Below, one piece after another: positions 1-11,849 of a stretch of DNA of 64,000 nt; the stretch's first letter is position 1; each line of letters opens with the position of its first letter. Location: positions 434,001 through 498,000 of the forward strand of contig CAOLHI010000389.1 of assembly GCA_948474755.1 (NCBI GenBank). The letters run 5' to 3'. A program made the position numbers and the translations under genes. The DNA comes from Ctenosaura bakeri. Taxonomy: Eukaryota > Chordata > Lepidosauria > Squamata > Iguanidae. Below the pieces are notes generated by a model. The model did not search any database. It saw nothing but the letters and a program-made list of their open reading frames with translations, and was not told the origin of the DNA.

Positions 1-440
1 GTAAGGTAATCAAAAATGACCAAGCAATGATTAAAAGCTTCAAGTGAAGCTATCATAGTTCATCAGGCATGTGGATGAACAGCTGCCCTGAAGGATTCAA
101 AGGCTTGGACTGAGGAGATACCTAAACAGGTAAAACTGGAAAGAATAGACATGAGATAGTAAAGAAAGTTTTATCAAATTATAACTAAGTCAAATAAAAT
201 TGAGTGCTGCAGCAGCACAAATGAAGAGGGGAAAGCTCATAAATTCAAAGGTTGTAATTTATTATGCTTAGAATATTAAGTGTCTTACCTCAACTGTGAG
301 ACACCTGAGTTTTTATTTCTATAGTGCTCAAAAATTTCTTTGACAATGCTTTGGAACCAGAGCTATGGTTGATTTTCCTAAATTAATTACCAAAACTGCA
401 CATTAGCTTCCTGTACTAATTTAGGTTTTTTTTAAAACAG

Positions 441-593
441 GAATCCACTTGTTTCTATAGTAATGATTCGTTTACAAAATGGCATAATTGCCTGCCTCAC
501 AGAAGAAAAGCTGAAAAATCAGTCTCTAGACGAGTAGTTTCTTTCATTGTTGATTACGAACAGAACACGGGAATAGCTATTTTATCTCAACAG
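441..593 (+). CDS. CATSPERB: CatSper subunit exon (first in window)
   Basis: The exon is 153 bases, 51 codons, phase 0 at both ends. The acceptor is TTTAAAACAG and the donor is CAACAG/GTAAAA. Its frame has no stop and begins E-S-T-C-F-Y-S; it contains FTKWHNCL and VVSFIVDYEQ and ends in ILSQQ. It lacks an ATG. It joins in frame to the exon at 3965. Two cysteines (residues 4 and about 18) could pair in an extracellular domain; that is inference. Confidence 0.62.
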
Positions 594-1323
594 GTAAAAA
601 GACATAATTTATTTGTTAATCCTGTCTGTCTAGCATTTTGTAGTTGCTTATAGTGCTTTTCTTCTGTCAAAATTCTTAGAATAAATTTTATAGATATTTT
701 AGCTGATATAGTGGGCAAAATTAGAACATAGATAGAAAATGAGAATTAAACAATAGATGAGACAAGATTTGAAAGAATATGGAATTTGTATGACCTCCAG
801 TTCTTTGGCTGGTCTACCATTGTCAACATCTCTTAGAATCCTGTATGACCTGGTAGATCACATAATTTGATGTAGACTTAACTACATAGCCAAGGCACTA
901 AGAAACCCCTTAATTAAATTGTGAAGATGTGTGACAGCAGACAAGCATGAGTAACCAATGTACATTGCTGTCTGATTTGCACAGGACTAATGTGATGTGG
1001 ATTGGGACAGATGCACATCCTTCCCATTGTGCATTGGTATCATTGTGCATTGAGCACCAATGCACAAAGGGCTGTTTGGTAGCTCTGCTGTAAATTAATG
1101 TAACAGCAGCCCTCTACTGGATAGGAACATTATACAATTGTGCAGTTCTGATTCTTGCATACACGTCCGCTTATGAAGAAATAAGTCCTCAACAGAATTC
1201 TGACCATTGTTTTCTGTGGATGCTTCCCAAGGTGGCTTCTAACATGATAAGGAGTAAAAACCACAGAGTAAAATGCAATTAATAAGAGTAATATGGGGAT
1301 TACTCTTAAGTAGGTGGTACCAA
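594..1323. other. Intron sequence, nothing recognised
   Basis: AT-rich intron. A short imperfect repeat of TGTGCATTGG-type words sits near 1030-1070. I see no coding frame and no element boundary. Confidence 0.5.
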
Positions 1324-2088
1324 ATGTGGGGATTACTCTTGAGTAATCCTAATACGGCCACCAAATGTGGAGATCTCCATTGGCATCCCACTGCTCCTTA
1401 CATCAGTTGTGGGGTTCTTTACCCTTAACCCACCAAATGGGAAGCCTTCCACAGTGTTCGCTGCAAAAACTCAAAGTGATGGCTCTCCCAGATCCCCACT
1501 TCTGCCACATTGAAGGACTTCCTCCTGTCCCCCTTATGTCATTCCAACTGTGTGGTCAGTTTCAAAGCCCATACAATTCCTATGAATATTTATACTTGTT
1601 TTATCCCCAAATAGGGTACCACCCTTCCACCTTCAATGCTATCACCACAGACATGTTGTCTGAAACCAGCTCTCAGAATGATAGTGATTCCAGAGGCCAA
1701 AAACAAAACATTATGTACAAAAATTAAACATAAAAGAGCAGATTATTTATATATAACATTTGAAATACTACATTCTCCTCTCTCAAGTTAAATCAGACCC
1801 TTACCACCCACACAATTCAAACTCCTTTCTCTCCCTCCAATCTTTCACTCAAAGTCCTCTCAGACATATTTTCCTGCTGCATTGTTCTTTAAACTCAGGC
1901 AAAAACTCTACATGCCACTCAGACTGAAAACCTTGTTGTTCATCAACTGCCATGCAAATCTCCTCAAACACTCCACTAATCAGCATCCATTTCTACACTT
2001 CATTCTTCCTCCCCTCCCAACAGCTATTTATCTCATACTTGCACAGTCAATCAAGCAACAGTTTTATATACAAACCCATGACATCATA
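1324..2088 (+). mobile_element. LTR-like dispersed repeat, copy 1
   Basis: This stretch matches 60362-61264 in order. Both begin ATGTGGGG, then share CACCAAA(T/G)GTGGAGAT, TTCCACAGTG and ACCACAGAC, then a pyrimidine-rich second half, and both end in CATGACATCA. The layout resembles a solo LTR. I find no clear target duplication for this copy. The 120- and 81-codon open frames inside look incidental. Confidence 0.42.
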
Positions 2089-3964
2089 AACAGCACGTTA
2101 CCCTCCATAATTGCAGAAAAATACTGAAAACAAGCCAAATGCCTAGTGTTTACCTGAAGAATAGGAGACAGAGAGGCAAATTGGCTTGTCTAGGGAAGAC
2201 ATTCATACCAAGGAGGCCCTGTCATGTATCCCAGCCAACTGAGTCTCCTAAGCCAAATGAATAAGAGGCAGGGATGCTGATGATGAATGTAATTGACAGA
2301 CAAGCAAGCAGGAGAAGATTTAGAACTGTTCACGTAATAATCTGCATCTTGAATTAGGCCTAGAAACCCACTGAAAGCAACAAACAGAATCTGAGTAATG
2401 TGCTGCAGCTGATACCCAGTGGGAGCTGGTGGCTTTCCTATCAGCGGAGTAGTGAACCCACTCTGGGTTTTAGGCTGAACTTTAAAGGAGCTGCCCACGG
2501 TGCTGAATACTTTTTTCAAAATAGGTTTGGCATCTTGGATTTTGACTAAAGTCTAACCTAAAACCTAGAGAGGTTTTAAAACCTCACTGCCTTACTAATA
2601 TGGAAGTTATCAGCCACCACTGATTGGCATACACAGGTATGAGAGTGGCTGATTTTTTTCACATTTTTTGCATTTTACATTTAAGATTTTCATGAACAGC
2701 CATGTGGGCAGCTTGTTGAAATAACCTAATCTGGATGTGAGTGGTACTTTATTCAGGAAATAAAATAGCTAGTACACTAACTGAAGCTGTATGAAGGCAA
2801 TCCTAACTATGGCCACCATCAAATAACCATCAAGTGGCAAAGTTAGATTCAAGCAAATCTCCAGATTGCAAACAGACTCTTTAAGGCAATGGTGGGTAGC
2901 TGTGGAAGGCTGGGGGGGCTGCATTAGCTCCCCAACAGATATTGTTGGGCCACTCTCATCCTGAGTCTGCTTCCACTGAAAAATACAAATCAGAAACATT
3001 TTTGCCTCCAAAAGTCCTCTGGGGTAGTGGCTGTATTCTGGGCTTGTTTGGAGGCCTTCCTGGGCCGTTTTAAGAGATTCCCTTTTTTATGCATAGGAAG
3101 TGAGTAGAATTGACTTCCTGTTTCAAAAAAGGTTTCTCCTGGGCATAAATTGGCCCAGCTGTCCTAAATGTGGTGGAAATGTGAAATGTGGGGGCACTTT
3201 GGAGAAAAAAAATCTTTGCAAAAAATTGACCTGTAAGGGGGTCCAGGGGGCCATGAAAACAGCCCTGGTGGCTACATGGGGACCCCAGTCCACATTTTTC
3301 CCACCTCTTTTTTAAGGGAAATGTAGCTCTTCCTACAATAAAACTATATATCTAATCCTATGTCGTCTTTTCTAAAGACCACCTTCTGTCTTACTCATAT
3401 TATGTCTCAACATATTCACTTTTAAACCCGTCTGCCTCCAGGCACTGGTTCAGATCTAGAGGCCACTCAGAAGGATTGAGAGCTGCCTCATTGATGTTTT
3501 GATGATATCCATCTTCAAATGGGCCCACTTTCCATGTGGTTGTATTTAGATATTAAACAACATAGGTAACAGAACAAAACACTGAGGGGCCCTACATTCT
3601 GTTTGCCATCAATGTTTTTTTTTAAAAAATCCCTCAATACCAGAGTTTGGGCCCTGCCCTGCAAACAGTTCTGGAAGCTGTCCAAAACAATAGCTCCTAG
3701 TCAAATTATAGCCAAGTGATCCAGAAAGATATCACTGATATCACTTGATGATGGAAATGAAAACCAGGTGAATTAGCAGGGGCACATCCCCCCTCTCAAG
3801 TTTCTGGTTTGAGTCATCCAACAGTGACCAGCAAGTATTTCACCAGCTAAAAATCTGTTATGTTCAGGAAAATTAACTAATCCAATCTTGACTCATTTTC
3901 TTGCTAGATCACTATTAATCTCTGACAATGTACAACTTTTCCTTGTTTCTTCTTTTCTTCCTAG
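2089..3964. other. Intron sequence with unidentified repeats
   Basis: Nothing here is confidently recognised. The minus-strand 109-codon frame at 2190-2519 and the plus-strand 71-codon frame at 3100-3315 have no family signature that I know. The last 40 bases form a pyrimidine-rich tract leading into the acceptor CTTCCTAG at 3957-3964. Confidence 0.4.
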
Positions 3965-4117
3965 AACAGGGCATTGGTGTCAGTGCGTAGTCTGAAAGGC
4001 CGTGAACTACATAAACAGAGAAAGTTTCCAGCTTTCTGGTTTCCAGATACAAGCTTTATCCCATTTGGGATGTTTTTCCATCCAGGCAGTCATTTTTTAT
4101 ATGCTTATGGAAATCAG
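3965..4117 (+). CDS. CATSPERB: CatSper subunit exon (second in window)
   Basis: The exon is 153 bases, 51 codons, phase 0 at both ends. It opens N-R-A-L-V-S-V-R-S and ends YAYGNQ. The acceptor is CTTCCTAG. Two donors compete: CAG/GTGTGT at 4118 and GT/GTAAGA four bases later. Only the first keeps the frame with the next exon (GNQ then VWLSYDGG), so I chose it. Aromatic-rich strands such as FPAFWFPDTSF and GSHFLYAYG fit a propeller blade. Confidence 0.72.
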
Positions 4118-4440
4118 GTGTGTAAGAGTGGGAAACCTATTGAAATTGATAAATAATTCATTTTTATCATGATCATAATTTCTTAAGTTCATAAATTCTT
4201 TTGGAAAAGAAACTCGTATCTTTGAAGAAAGAAGACTTGAAATACTACAAGTACCTCAGATCTCCTCTGCTAGAATTTACATCATTGTACTTGGTTTGTC
4301 TCTTCAGTTCCTCATCTTTTTCCTGGACAATTGTTTCCTTGATTTTTTATAGTATATATGAGTGAAGAGGATCCATTAGGCACAAAAGACAGTGACTGCT
4401 TCTAAGCAAAAATGTTTTAGTGCATTTTGTAAATACAATT

Positions 4441-5580
4441 GTTCTTCTTTGTGGTCTCTTTACTTCATACAAATGGGTTTTGCACCTGTGCAGATACCCT
4501 GTTTGCAAAGCTGAAGAGCTGAGTAGCTTGGCAGGAGATCTTGTCCCCTCCTCACTACCAGACATGTCCTAGGCCCCCAAGCTACCATCTCTTCAGTTTC
4601 TTTCTGAAGCTTCAATCTCGAGTGTTCTCCACTGGGTAGCATTCCTCCTTGTGTACTTTTTATCTTTCACTTACTTTCCAGCTTATTTTCTCTCTAAGAG
4701 TTTTCCGTCCCCTCTGTCCCCCCACCCACGATGCCCTTTTCACCCTCTCATTGTATCTTTTCTATGGCCTCCACCTCCCTCTTTAAATGCAGCACAACAT
4801 GTCAGGAGGTCTCTCAGATGACCATCCTCAATGTCTGTTTTGCTTCGGGGAGGGGCACATCATCCAGAAGTGTACCATCTGTAGAAAATGAACCCTGCAG
4901 ACCTTGAAGACCTGACTGAAAGTCTGTTGCTGGGGAAAGTCCCTCCAGGTGGCAGAACAAGCAGTGACAAGCCTAGCTTTGTTTTCATTTTCTACAACAT
5001 GCTCTAGACCAAAGAAGCACAAACCCACATTGATACCAAAGACTTCCTTGATGGAATGAGGATCAAAGACTCTAGCACTGATGGATCCTGAGGATACTCC
5101 ACTGGACTGTCAGGTCCCTCACATTTCTGCTTCTCTGGCTGTGCTAGATCAACCCACAACTCCTACTGAATCCCTGGGGAAGTCTACTCATGCTAAAGCT
5201 AGGAAGAAGAGGCATGCTCCCCCAGATAATAGTGACTGCTCTAAGGATAGTGGGAATGATGGGTCCAAGAAAAAGTGGTCTAGGTCTAATAAACAGTACT
5301 TGTGTCAATTGCTGCTCCACTGGACTCTTCTGTGCCTCAGCAATGCCTCTCCCCATTTGCAATAGCCCCAGCGCTCCTAATGTCAACTCTGACACCAACT
5401 TTGTTGTCTCAGCCTACACTGGAGACTTCAGCTGTCCTTCAGCCCTGGCATCTTCTGCAGATACCATGTTGACACCAATGCTAATGCTGACACCTGCTTT
5501 GACCACCTCTGCCAGGACCTCTGTAGCTCTGTCAATATTAAAAATGGCCACATCTATGGAGTTCTGCCCATAGGGACAAC
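4441..5580 (+). pseudogene. DIRS-type retrotransposon, left terminus plus gag fragment
   Basis: The left end GTTCTTCTTTGTGGTCTCT matches the left terminus of the DIRS element at 20402. The shared phrase AGTAGCTTGGCAGGA follows near 4530. A decayed gag follows from about 4798. It keeps the second half of the zinc-like motif (HPQCLFCFGEGH), a following CTIC, and proline/serine-rich text further on. Reverse transcriptase, recombinase and right terminus are all absent. Several frameshifts and stops make it non-coding. It is in the same orientation as the host gene. Confidence 0.6.
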
Positions 5581-5922
5581 CTCATGGCCTACATCATAAT
5601 AATGTTGTTGCTGCTATCAATGTTATATTAATTATAATTATATCCACCTTCATTAGCTGAACAGATGTTTGTGAAACTATTATTTCTTACCTGTTTTGCT
5701 GAATTGCCAGAATTGCAATATTAGTACGCTAGGAATAATCCTGTATTTTGATGACCTTTTGTAAATTGGCCAGATCGGTTAATATGCTGTCGTCTTAATG
5801 CATTTTGAATTATCATTATGCAAACAGTCATTCAGTTATCATTATCAATAATATTTAATTAAAATATACGAAATAGTCAGTTACCATTATTAAATTCAGT
5901 TCCTACTGTACTTTCTGCTTAG

Positions 5923-6067
5923 GTATGGCTTTCTTATGATGGAGGCAATGTTTTTATGCCAATAATGAAACTGGAGAATGAGACTATTGTAGAGACAGAC
6001 ACATGTGTTTACACCCAAGCAATTGTATTTGTCACTGACAAAGGCACCATTTTCTATACTAAGGCAG
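5923..6067 (+). CDS. CATSPERB: CatSper subunit exon (third in window)
   Basis: The exon is 145 bases, entering in phase 0 and leaving one base over. The acceptor is TTCTGCTTAG and the donor is GCAG/GTAAGA, both strong. The frame reads VWLSYDGGNVFMPIM, then FVTDKGTIFYTKAG, a typical propeller-blade pattern of a WLSYDGG turn followed by a strand pair. The spare G joins GC of the exon at 28099 to give glycine. The following intron is 22 kb. Confidence 0.78.
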
Positions 6068-7064
6068 GTAAGATTTTTGGATTTTTTGGAGAATTCTCTG
6101 GAATATGTAGTGAGGCAGATTATCACACCACCCCACATCATCATGAGGATGCAGAACATGAAATAATACCAAACACAGAAATGCCAACATCTTTATTATA
6201 AACAGCTTTTTAAAAAAAAGAAACCCTAACTGTAGTAATCTTTTGTAATAAAACAAGGATTCTGTGGCATCTTAAAGATTAAATGCCTTCATAAACTCTC
6301 ATGTTCTATAATCCATTTTATCAGCTGCAATATGCATATTTGGACAGTAATTTAAAACATGTGAACAGCCAAGGCAAAGTGGCAATGAAATACATATAGT
6401 ATTTATATATAGTCTGTGACATTTCTGAAGCACATGCCATGGCAGAGGCTTCAGCATCTCCAGGACATATATGCTGGAGGCTCCCCACCGTAAGTCAGTG
6501 TCTTAACATTTTCTTTCTCTGTGTGTCTTAGTGTGAAAATTCCAACCATGCTACTTATTTCGTTAGAAACTATGTCAGCATGTAAAATGTATTTAATAAC
6601 TGGTTTGGGAATATTTGATGAAAAATCAAGATAACAGCACATGGAAAGGGTGTGTGTGATACTTCTTCTCTTTCCAGCCAGTATCCTGAAAAAAATCTTC
6701 TCTCCATATGCACATGGCGATGAATCTTTGTGGAATGTTCCTAATTTTTTTCATAAAATTGCCATGCTAGAAAGGAAATGTTTCAGATGGCATCACATCT
6801 ACATAGGGAAAGGATTGGTCTTCCAAATTTCATAAAGATCCCTTTACCTGTTATTAAGTAAATGTGAAAAACAGAAATAATTCTTTAAGACATGTTTAGT
6901 GTAACTTACAGTTCGACCTTCATTTTCTCTGTCAGTCTCTTGAAACCAGTGTGGCATCCCATTCCATCTCTTTAGACTGGGGGACTGAAGGTTCTTTGCT
7001 GCTTCTCATCACCTTCTTGTTGTCTGGACTCCCAATTTATGATCAATGGTGTAGTCCAAAGAGG
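6068..7064. other. Start of 22-kb intron; one doubtful exon
   Basis: The only item of note is an open stretch from 6678 (after CTTTCCAG), reading ASILKKIFSPYAHGDES and on to a stop near 6833. It has a good acceptor but no credible GT donor before the stop. The flanking exons already join in frame without it. I treat it as non-coding. Confidence 0.4.
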
Positions 7065-7068
7065 GAGA

Positions 7069-7981
7069 TGTTACCCTGATTTCTGGGGTACCATGAGGGA
7101 CACCTCAATGTGCTCCAAATAATGGGGAATGGGAACTAGCAAGAGCACAACCTATAGCAATGCAAGAGGCAGGGCAATGTAGCGAGATCTTGGACCCAAT
7201 GTTTACGGGGTCAGGCCGAGTCAATAATCAAGCAGAAGTAAATAATAATTGTTTTCTTTATTTTGAAATACAGTCAATATGTATGTATGCAGTCATTCAC
7301 ACAGACTAGTGAAAGAAAGGTAGGAGTTTGATAGAGGATTTTAAGAAGGATTTTTCAGGGGAAATACTACACCTGATCCTGTAGCCCGGATAGTCAGAAG
7401 AAAAGTCAGTTGGAGCGGAGATTCTCAGCACGTGGAAGCTGAGGGGAAGGCTCGGTGAATGGAGCGGCAGCAAGGCAAGATGGAAGCCAGGAGTGATCCG
7501 AAGAAGCACTCAAAATCAGGGGGTCTTATAGGGGAAACTGTGCCTGTAGGCTAGTCCATTCCCAGGGTGAACAATGGGTCTCGAGCTGGAGACAAAGCCT
7601 CCGAAAGGTCAGTATTTAGCATGATTGAATTATGACAGTGTTGTCAATAGTGCAGACAGTATGCAAACAAGGAGTGCTTGACAGTTGGATATTCGGCTCA
7701 TCAAGCTGCCTGCTCGGGGCAGGGAGTCTTTTGTACGCTGCGTGCATACATAATGTGATTTTAAAGTGTACTTGCCTGGAGGTCTCCTGAACCTGCGTTC
7801 CGGCAATTACTGGCCTACCTGGATTTATTTTGTATTGTTCAGCTATTTTCAGCCGTGCCCGTGTGCGTGCTTGTCCGGGGGCCTCGCAAGCACGTGGAGA
7901 GGAACGGTTTGGGATGGCCAATTTCATGATATCAAACGATATCTAATATACCACAGGCCTGGAGTAGAAACTACAGTAACA
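7069..7981 (+). mobile_element. Solo LTR, family with TGTTACCCTGA start
   Basis: This is 913 bases starting TGTTACCCTGATTTCTGGGG and ending CTACAGTAACA, flanked by the 4-base duplication GAGA (7065-7068 and 7982-7985). The TG...CA ends plus a direct repeat are diagnostic of an LTR insertion reduced to one LTR. Relatives lie at 30981, 36908 and 54720. There is no internal retroviral coding sequence, so I cannot say whether the parent was an endogenous retrovirus or another LTR retrotransposon. Confidence 0.8.
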
Positions 7982-8163
7982 GAGAGTTAGCATCAACACT
8001 CTACTTAAGCACTCTTAAACATTGGAATTTCAGGATTTCTACATGGGAAAATAAGCAGGCTGCTGAAAGATATTTTAGGCTATTTTATTAAAATGGACAA
8101 GGTAATAAAATGGACAAAGTAGTAAATGTACAGAGATATATTCCCCTTAACGAGGAACACAGA

Positions 8164-9630
8164 CTTCTTCATGATCTCTGCGCCTCACACAATAGGATCT
8201 TTGTGCATGCGCAGTTGCAATTTCGGAAAGTTCCAGAGCTGAGCAGGTTGGTGGGAACCCCTCCCCCATTCGGTACTGAGCATACTCAGTCCCACCAAGC
8301 TAGCAGTTTCTCCTCAGTTTCTTTTTGTCCGCCAACCAGTTAGCAGTTCGGAGGGCTTCCTCTGCTGAGCAGCATTCTTTCCTCTTTGATTGTTTTTTCT
8401 TTGTTCTTAACAAGAATTGTTAGACCTCCTTCTTCTTCTTATGTCTTCTGCACTCTTCAAATTATGTGTATCTTGCGGCCACAAGGTTTCGCTTTCCAAT
8501 GCTCATTCGGAGTGTTTGTTCTGCCTCGGAGAGGCCCATAATGTATGAGCCTATTCTATTTGCAAGGAGTTTACCTCACAAACTTTAAAGAACAGGACGT
8601 CCTGTTTGAAATCCTACTGTTGGGAGCAGGCTCTTCATTTAAAGAATCAAGTGGCCTCCAACACAGTGCTGTTTACCACTTCGGCTTCGATCCATCCAGC
8701 CTGACACCCGTTGGTATCAAAATCTTTGTCTTTACTGACTACTCTGGTACCGACTTCCACCTCGGTACCAACATCCTTGGTATCAATATCTGCCTCCTTT
8801 TCAGCCTTGCCACACATTGCTTCTCTCCCAAGGATTCTGAAGCTCCCTAAGATGCTGGAGGTACTTTAATCTTCCAGCTCTGGTGATGCCACGCCCACCT
8901 CCTTTACTCCTCAAGTGACCTTGACCCAACAGCCTTGGACGGTTCTTACTCTAGCTGAGAGAAAACAGATCTCTTCACACCACTCCTCAGTGGCTCCTAA
9001 GAAGAAGAAGAAGGAGAAACATCGCTCTCCTTCCCCTGCTGTCTACCCATTGACCTCCAAAGCTGTCTCTCTTGGGCTTCTACCCACTCCGCCACTGACA
9101 CAGGTTCAACCTCAACTGGCCACATTGGAGGAGAGGCAGGCCTCCATTCTCTCTCCAGCTCCAAGGACTCTCCAACACCCGGTGTTACTTTCACCGGTAC
9201 TGACAGATCCTACTTTGGACCAGCAATGCCAACCTTCTCCTGCCACCTCTCCTCTCTTGCTAAGGGGGCAGCCTGGTCAGAGGCATACACACCATTTGCT
9301 TCCTCTAGCTGCGACCTCTTGCCACAGATCACCCACCGGCTCTGGATGTTCCCCAGGCCACCTCTAGGGACTGGTCCCGACCTAGTGTGGCCCCGCTCTC
9401 TGAGCCTTAGGGACCATGATAGGTCCCCTCACCGTCATGATCGCTATCATCACAGCTTTTATTACTTCTCTCCTGCCAGGGAGGATTCACCATTTTCCTC
9501 CACTTCCTATATAGCTCGTTATAGTCATGAGCATTTATGGAGGAAACAGCCTGGCTCCTACTATTCCTACTCACCAGGATGCTGTGACCACTACCATCCT
9601 GACATTCATCGTTGGTCTTCTCACAGGCCT
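8164..9630 (+). pseudogene. DIRS-type retrotransposon, left terminus plus gag fragment
   Basis: The left terminus (CTTCTTCATGATCTCTGCGCCTCACAC) aligns with the terminus of the 20402 element, including the shared GAACCCCTCCCCCAT. Gag starts near 8441 (ATGTCTTCTGCACTC). It shows the CX2C-X9-H-X2-CX2C motif (CVSCGHK, then HSECLFC), followed by KEFTSQTL and a serine/proline/lysine-rich region with KKKKKEKHRSPSP near residue 190. Stops and at least two frame changes break it. Nothing of RT or recombinase follows. Sense orientation to the host gene. Confidence 0.72.
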
Positions 9631-9639
9631 TGTCTACTA

Positions 9640-10059
9640 AAAATTATGTACCTTGTTTGTACATAACCACTGTTATGTAACTCAGCCTGTATTTCTCCCT
9701 CTAATTTTGACTACCTGAAGGCAGAACTGTACATTTATCCTTGCAGAAATTAATTTTGTAAGTTTGGCTCAGTTTTTCATCCAGTCAAGATTATATCGAA
9801 CATTGTTTCTATCTTCTGTGGTATTAGCAACAAGGTTGGCTCTGTGCTTCTTAATTGTAAGTAGGAGAGGAGTTCCCCAAATTCTACCAGTTCTTCAACC
9901 ACTGCTACCATCTTCAGGTCAGGACTCCCAAGATTCACTGGCTCAGTGGAAGGTCACTAAAGGAGCTCCCTTGCTCTTTTTGTCACCTCTGATTTAGCAG
10001 AAACTTCTGCCTCTCTTGGTGGCACTGAGAATTGCTATGCATGCTCTCACTTGCTCACA
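9640..10059. other. Spacer between DIRS fragment and solo LTR
   Basis: A 77-codon frame (9764-9997) contains a GQDSQDSLAQWKVT-like stretch that may be further DIRS-derived sequence, but I cannot place it. Otherwise unremarkable. Confidence 0.3.
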
Positions 10060-10064
10060 CAAAC

Positions 10065-11029
10065 TGTCAGGGGCCCGGGCCCGGCTGGGCCTGTTGCTGC
10101 CCCTGAGGCCGCCGCTGAAGCTGCTGCCCCTGAGGCCACCGCGGCCGGCGGGGCCTACCCGGAGGCCGCTGCGACTGACGGGGCCTGTGCGGAGGCCACT
10201 GCGGCTGACGGGCCTTGTCTGGAGGCCGCCGCGGCTGACGGCGCGGGGCCGGCCGCGGGAGAGGCTGCTGGGCCTGGAGCCACTTACCTCAAGGCTACAG
10301 GCTCGGATCCCTCGACGTCGGCCGGCCTGCCGGGTGGGCGGGACCCGGCCTGCTCGCGGGGCTCCGCCCACCCACGGCCCCGATCCGCGGGAGGCCTGGG
10401 AGTCTGCCTGTGGCCCCGATCCGGAGGAGGCTGATGCCTTCGCCTCGCCTCCTCCTTTCCAGCAGCGGCGGCAGGCCAAGGAGGCTGTTTGCCGGTCTCG
10501 ACGCCTGCTGGAGAGGAGGTGACGGGCAGAGAGCTCGCAGCTGTGAGACACAGCACAGCTGCGAGCCCTCAGCCACATGGCCACGCCTGATTGGCCGGCG
10601 CCTGGCTTGGAGGGCAGCCACATGGCCACGCCTGATTGGCCGGCGCCTGGCTTGGAGGGCAGCCACATGGCCACGCCTGATTGGCCGGCACCTGGCTTGG
10701 AGGGCAGCCACATGGCCACACCTGATTGGCCGGTGCCTGGCTTGGAGGGCTATTTGAGGCAGGCGCCGGGCTGGGGAAGGCACGGAGCAACAACCGTTGG
10801 TCAACTGTGGTCCTGCTGTCCGTGCCTTGTTCCTGCCCGCGCTTGAGACCAGTCCTCCTGTTCGCCTTGTTGAAGTAACCTGCCTTATGTACTTTAACAG
10901 CCTGTGTTTATTTCTGTTAAGACTGTGTAGAAGCCTGCTTGCTTTGTACTTTTGAGTTTTGACTGCATTAAAGCCCTGCACCTCTAACCAGCTCCCCGGC
11001 CTCTGCCTGACCACTGCCTGGCACTGACA
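10065..11029 (+). mobile_element. GC-rich solo LTR with CCAAT-box tandem repeats
   Basis: This is 965 bases starting TGTCAGGGG and ending CACTGACA, flanked by an exact 5-base duplication CAAAC (10060-10064 and 11030-11034). The first 500 bases are strikingly CpG-rich. Four 45-base repeats follow, then a TATA-like CTATTTGAGG near 10750 and an ATTAAA polyadenylation-type signal near 10968. This order (enhancer repeats, promoter, poly(A) signal) fits an LTR's U3-R-U5. The long open frames on both strands here are by-products of low stop-codon density in GC-rich DNA. Confidence 0.82.
10571..10750 (+). repeat. Four 45-bp tandem repeats inside the LTR
   Basis: Units start at 10571, 10616, 10661 and 10706. 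Each begins AGCCACATGGCCAC and carries CTGATTGGCCGG, an inverted CCAAT box. The first two units are identical by eye; the third and fourth differ by a few transitions (GCGCC to GCACC, GGTGCC). They are likely U3 enhancer repeats. Confidence 0.85.
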
Positions 11030-11331
11030 CAAACACACACCATATGTTAAGCACATGAGAAATATTGAAAATATTGAAAAGAAGAACTATTTTGGGAAGC
11101 TTTTATTCTAAGCAAGCATATCTTAATATTGGCAAAGGCATCATATCCATGATTACCCTTTCTTCAAGCCCAACATGGAAAGTTACAAAATTACTAAACA
11201 GTTTTAAACCATATTCAGCTAAACATCCAAACGGATCATAAACCTAATGTGACTACATGTTCCCTTGTTTTACTCATAATGCAATTGGCAGTCTTGGTCT
11301 TCAGATATTTATTGGGGGAAGCAAGGAATCT

Positions 11332-11607
11332 TGGACTGGATGGCCTGTGTGGTCTCTTCCAACTCTACATTGGAAGTACATTGCTAGTACTGCAACCACA
11401 AGGTTGTGAGTTCGTTCCTGCCGGGCTCCAAGGTTGACTCAGCCTTCCATCCTTCTGCAGGTCGGTAAAATGAGTACCCAGCTTGTTGGGGGCAATTAGC
11501 TAAAACACATTGTAAACCGCTTAGATAACACTCAGTTGATAAGCGGTATAGAAATAAATGCTGTTGCTATTGCTATTACATTTCTATGATTCTATGATTC
11601 TATGACC
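11332..11607 (+). mobile_element. CR1 3' tail split by a tRNA-derived SINE
   Basis: CR1 tail text (TTGGACTGGATGGCC, GTCTCTTCCAACTCTACAT) ends at 11371. The TTCTATGATTCTATGATTC tail resumes at 11583. Between them (11372-11576) sits a SINE containing GGTTGTGAGTTCG (B-box-like), GTCGGTAAAATGAGTACCC and TGTAAACCGCTTAGA, ending in GCTATTGCTATT. The 6-base duplication TACATT flanks it (11366-11371 and 11577-11582). Similar SINEs are abundant in squamate genomes. Confidence 0.72.
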
Positions 11608-11849
11608 TGTTTACTCAGCCTGTGACTATGGTTCCCAAGGGCAGCAGGGTAAGCCCCACCAACAGTGTATTGGCTGGTTAAAGCTGATTGCCTTTTCTTA
11701 CAACGGTAGAGTATTTTAAAGAGCTGAGGTTTCTGTGTTTGTCAGATTTCAGTCATAACACTCATGCTGATATTTGTGAAGCAATAAATTTGCTGCCTAT
11801 GGAACTTTATCGGCTGTGAATCTATTTTATATTAATTGTTCTGACATTA

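Noticed and set aside
6678..6835. Possible extra exon (ASILKKIFSPYAHGDESLW...)
   Set aside because: Good acceptor and an open frame, but no plausible donor before the stop; the exons at 5923 and 28099 already join in phase and in sense.
9994..11056. Long arginine/proline-rich open frames on both strands near 10-11 kb
   Set aside because: They fall in a GC-rich solo LTR with exact target duplication; stop codons are rare there by composition, and the repeats translate as repeats in several frames.
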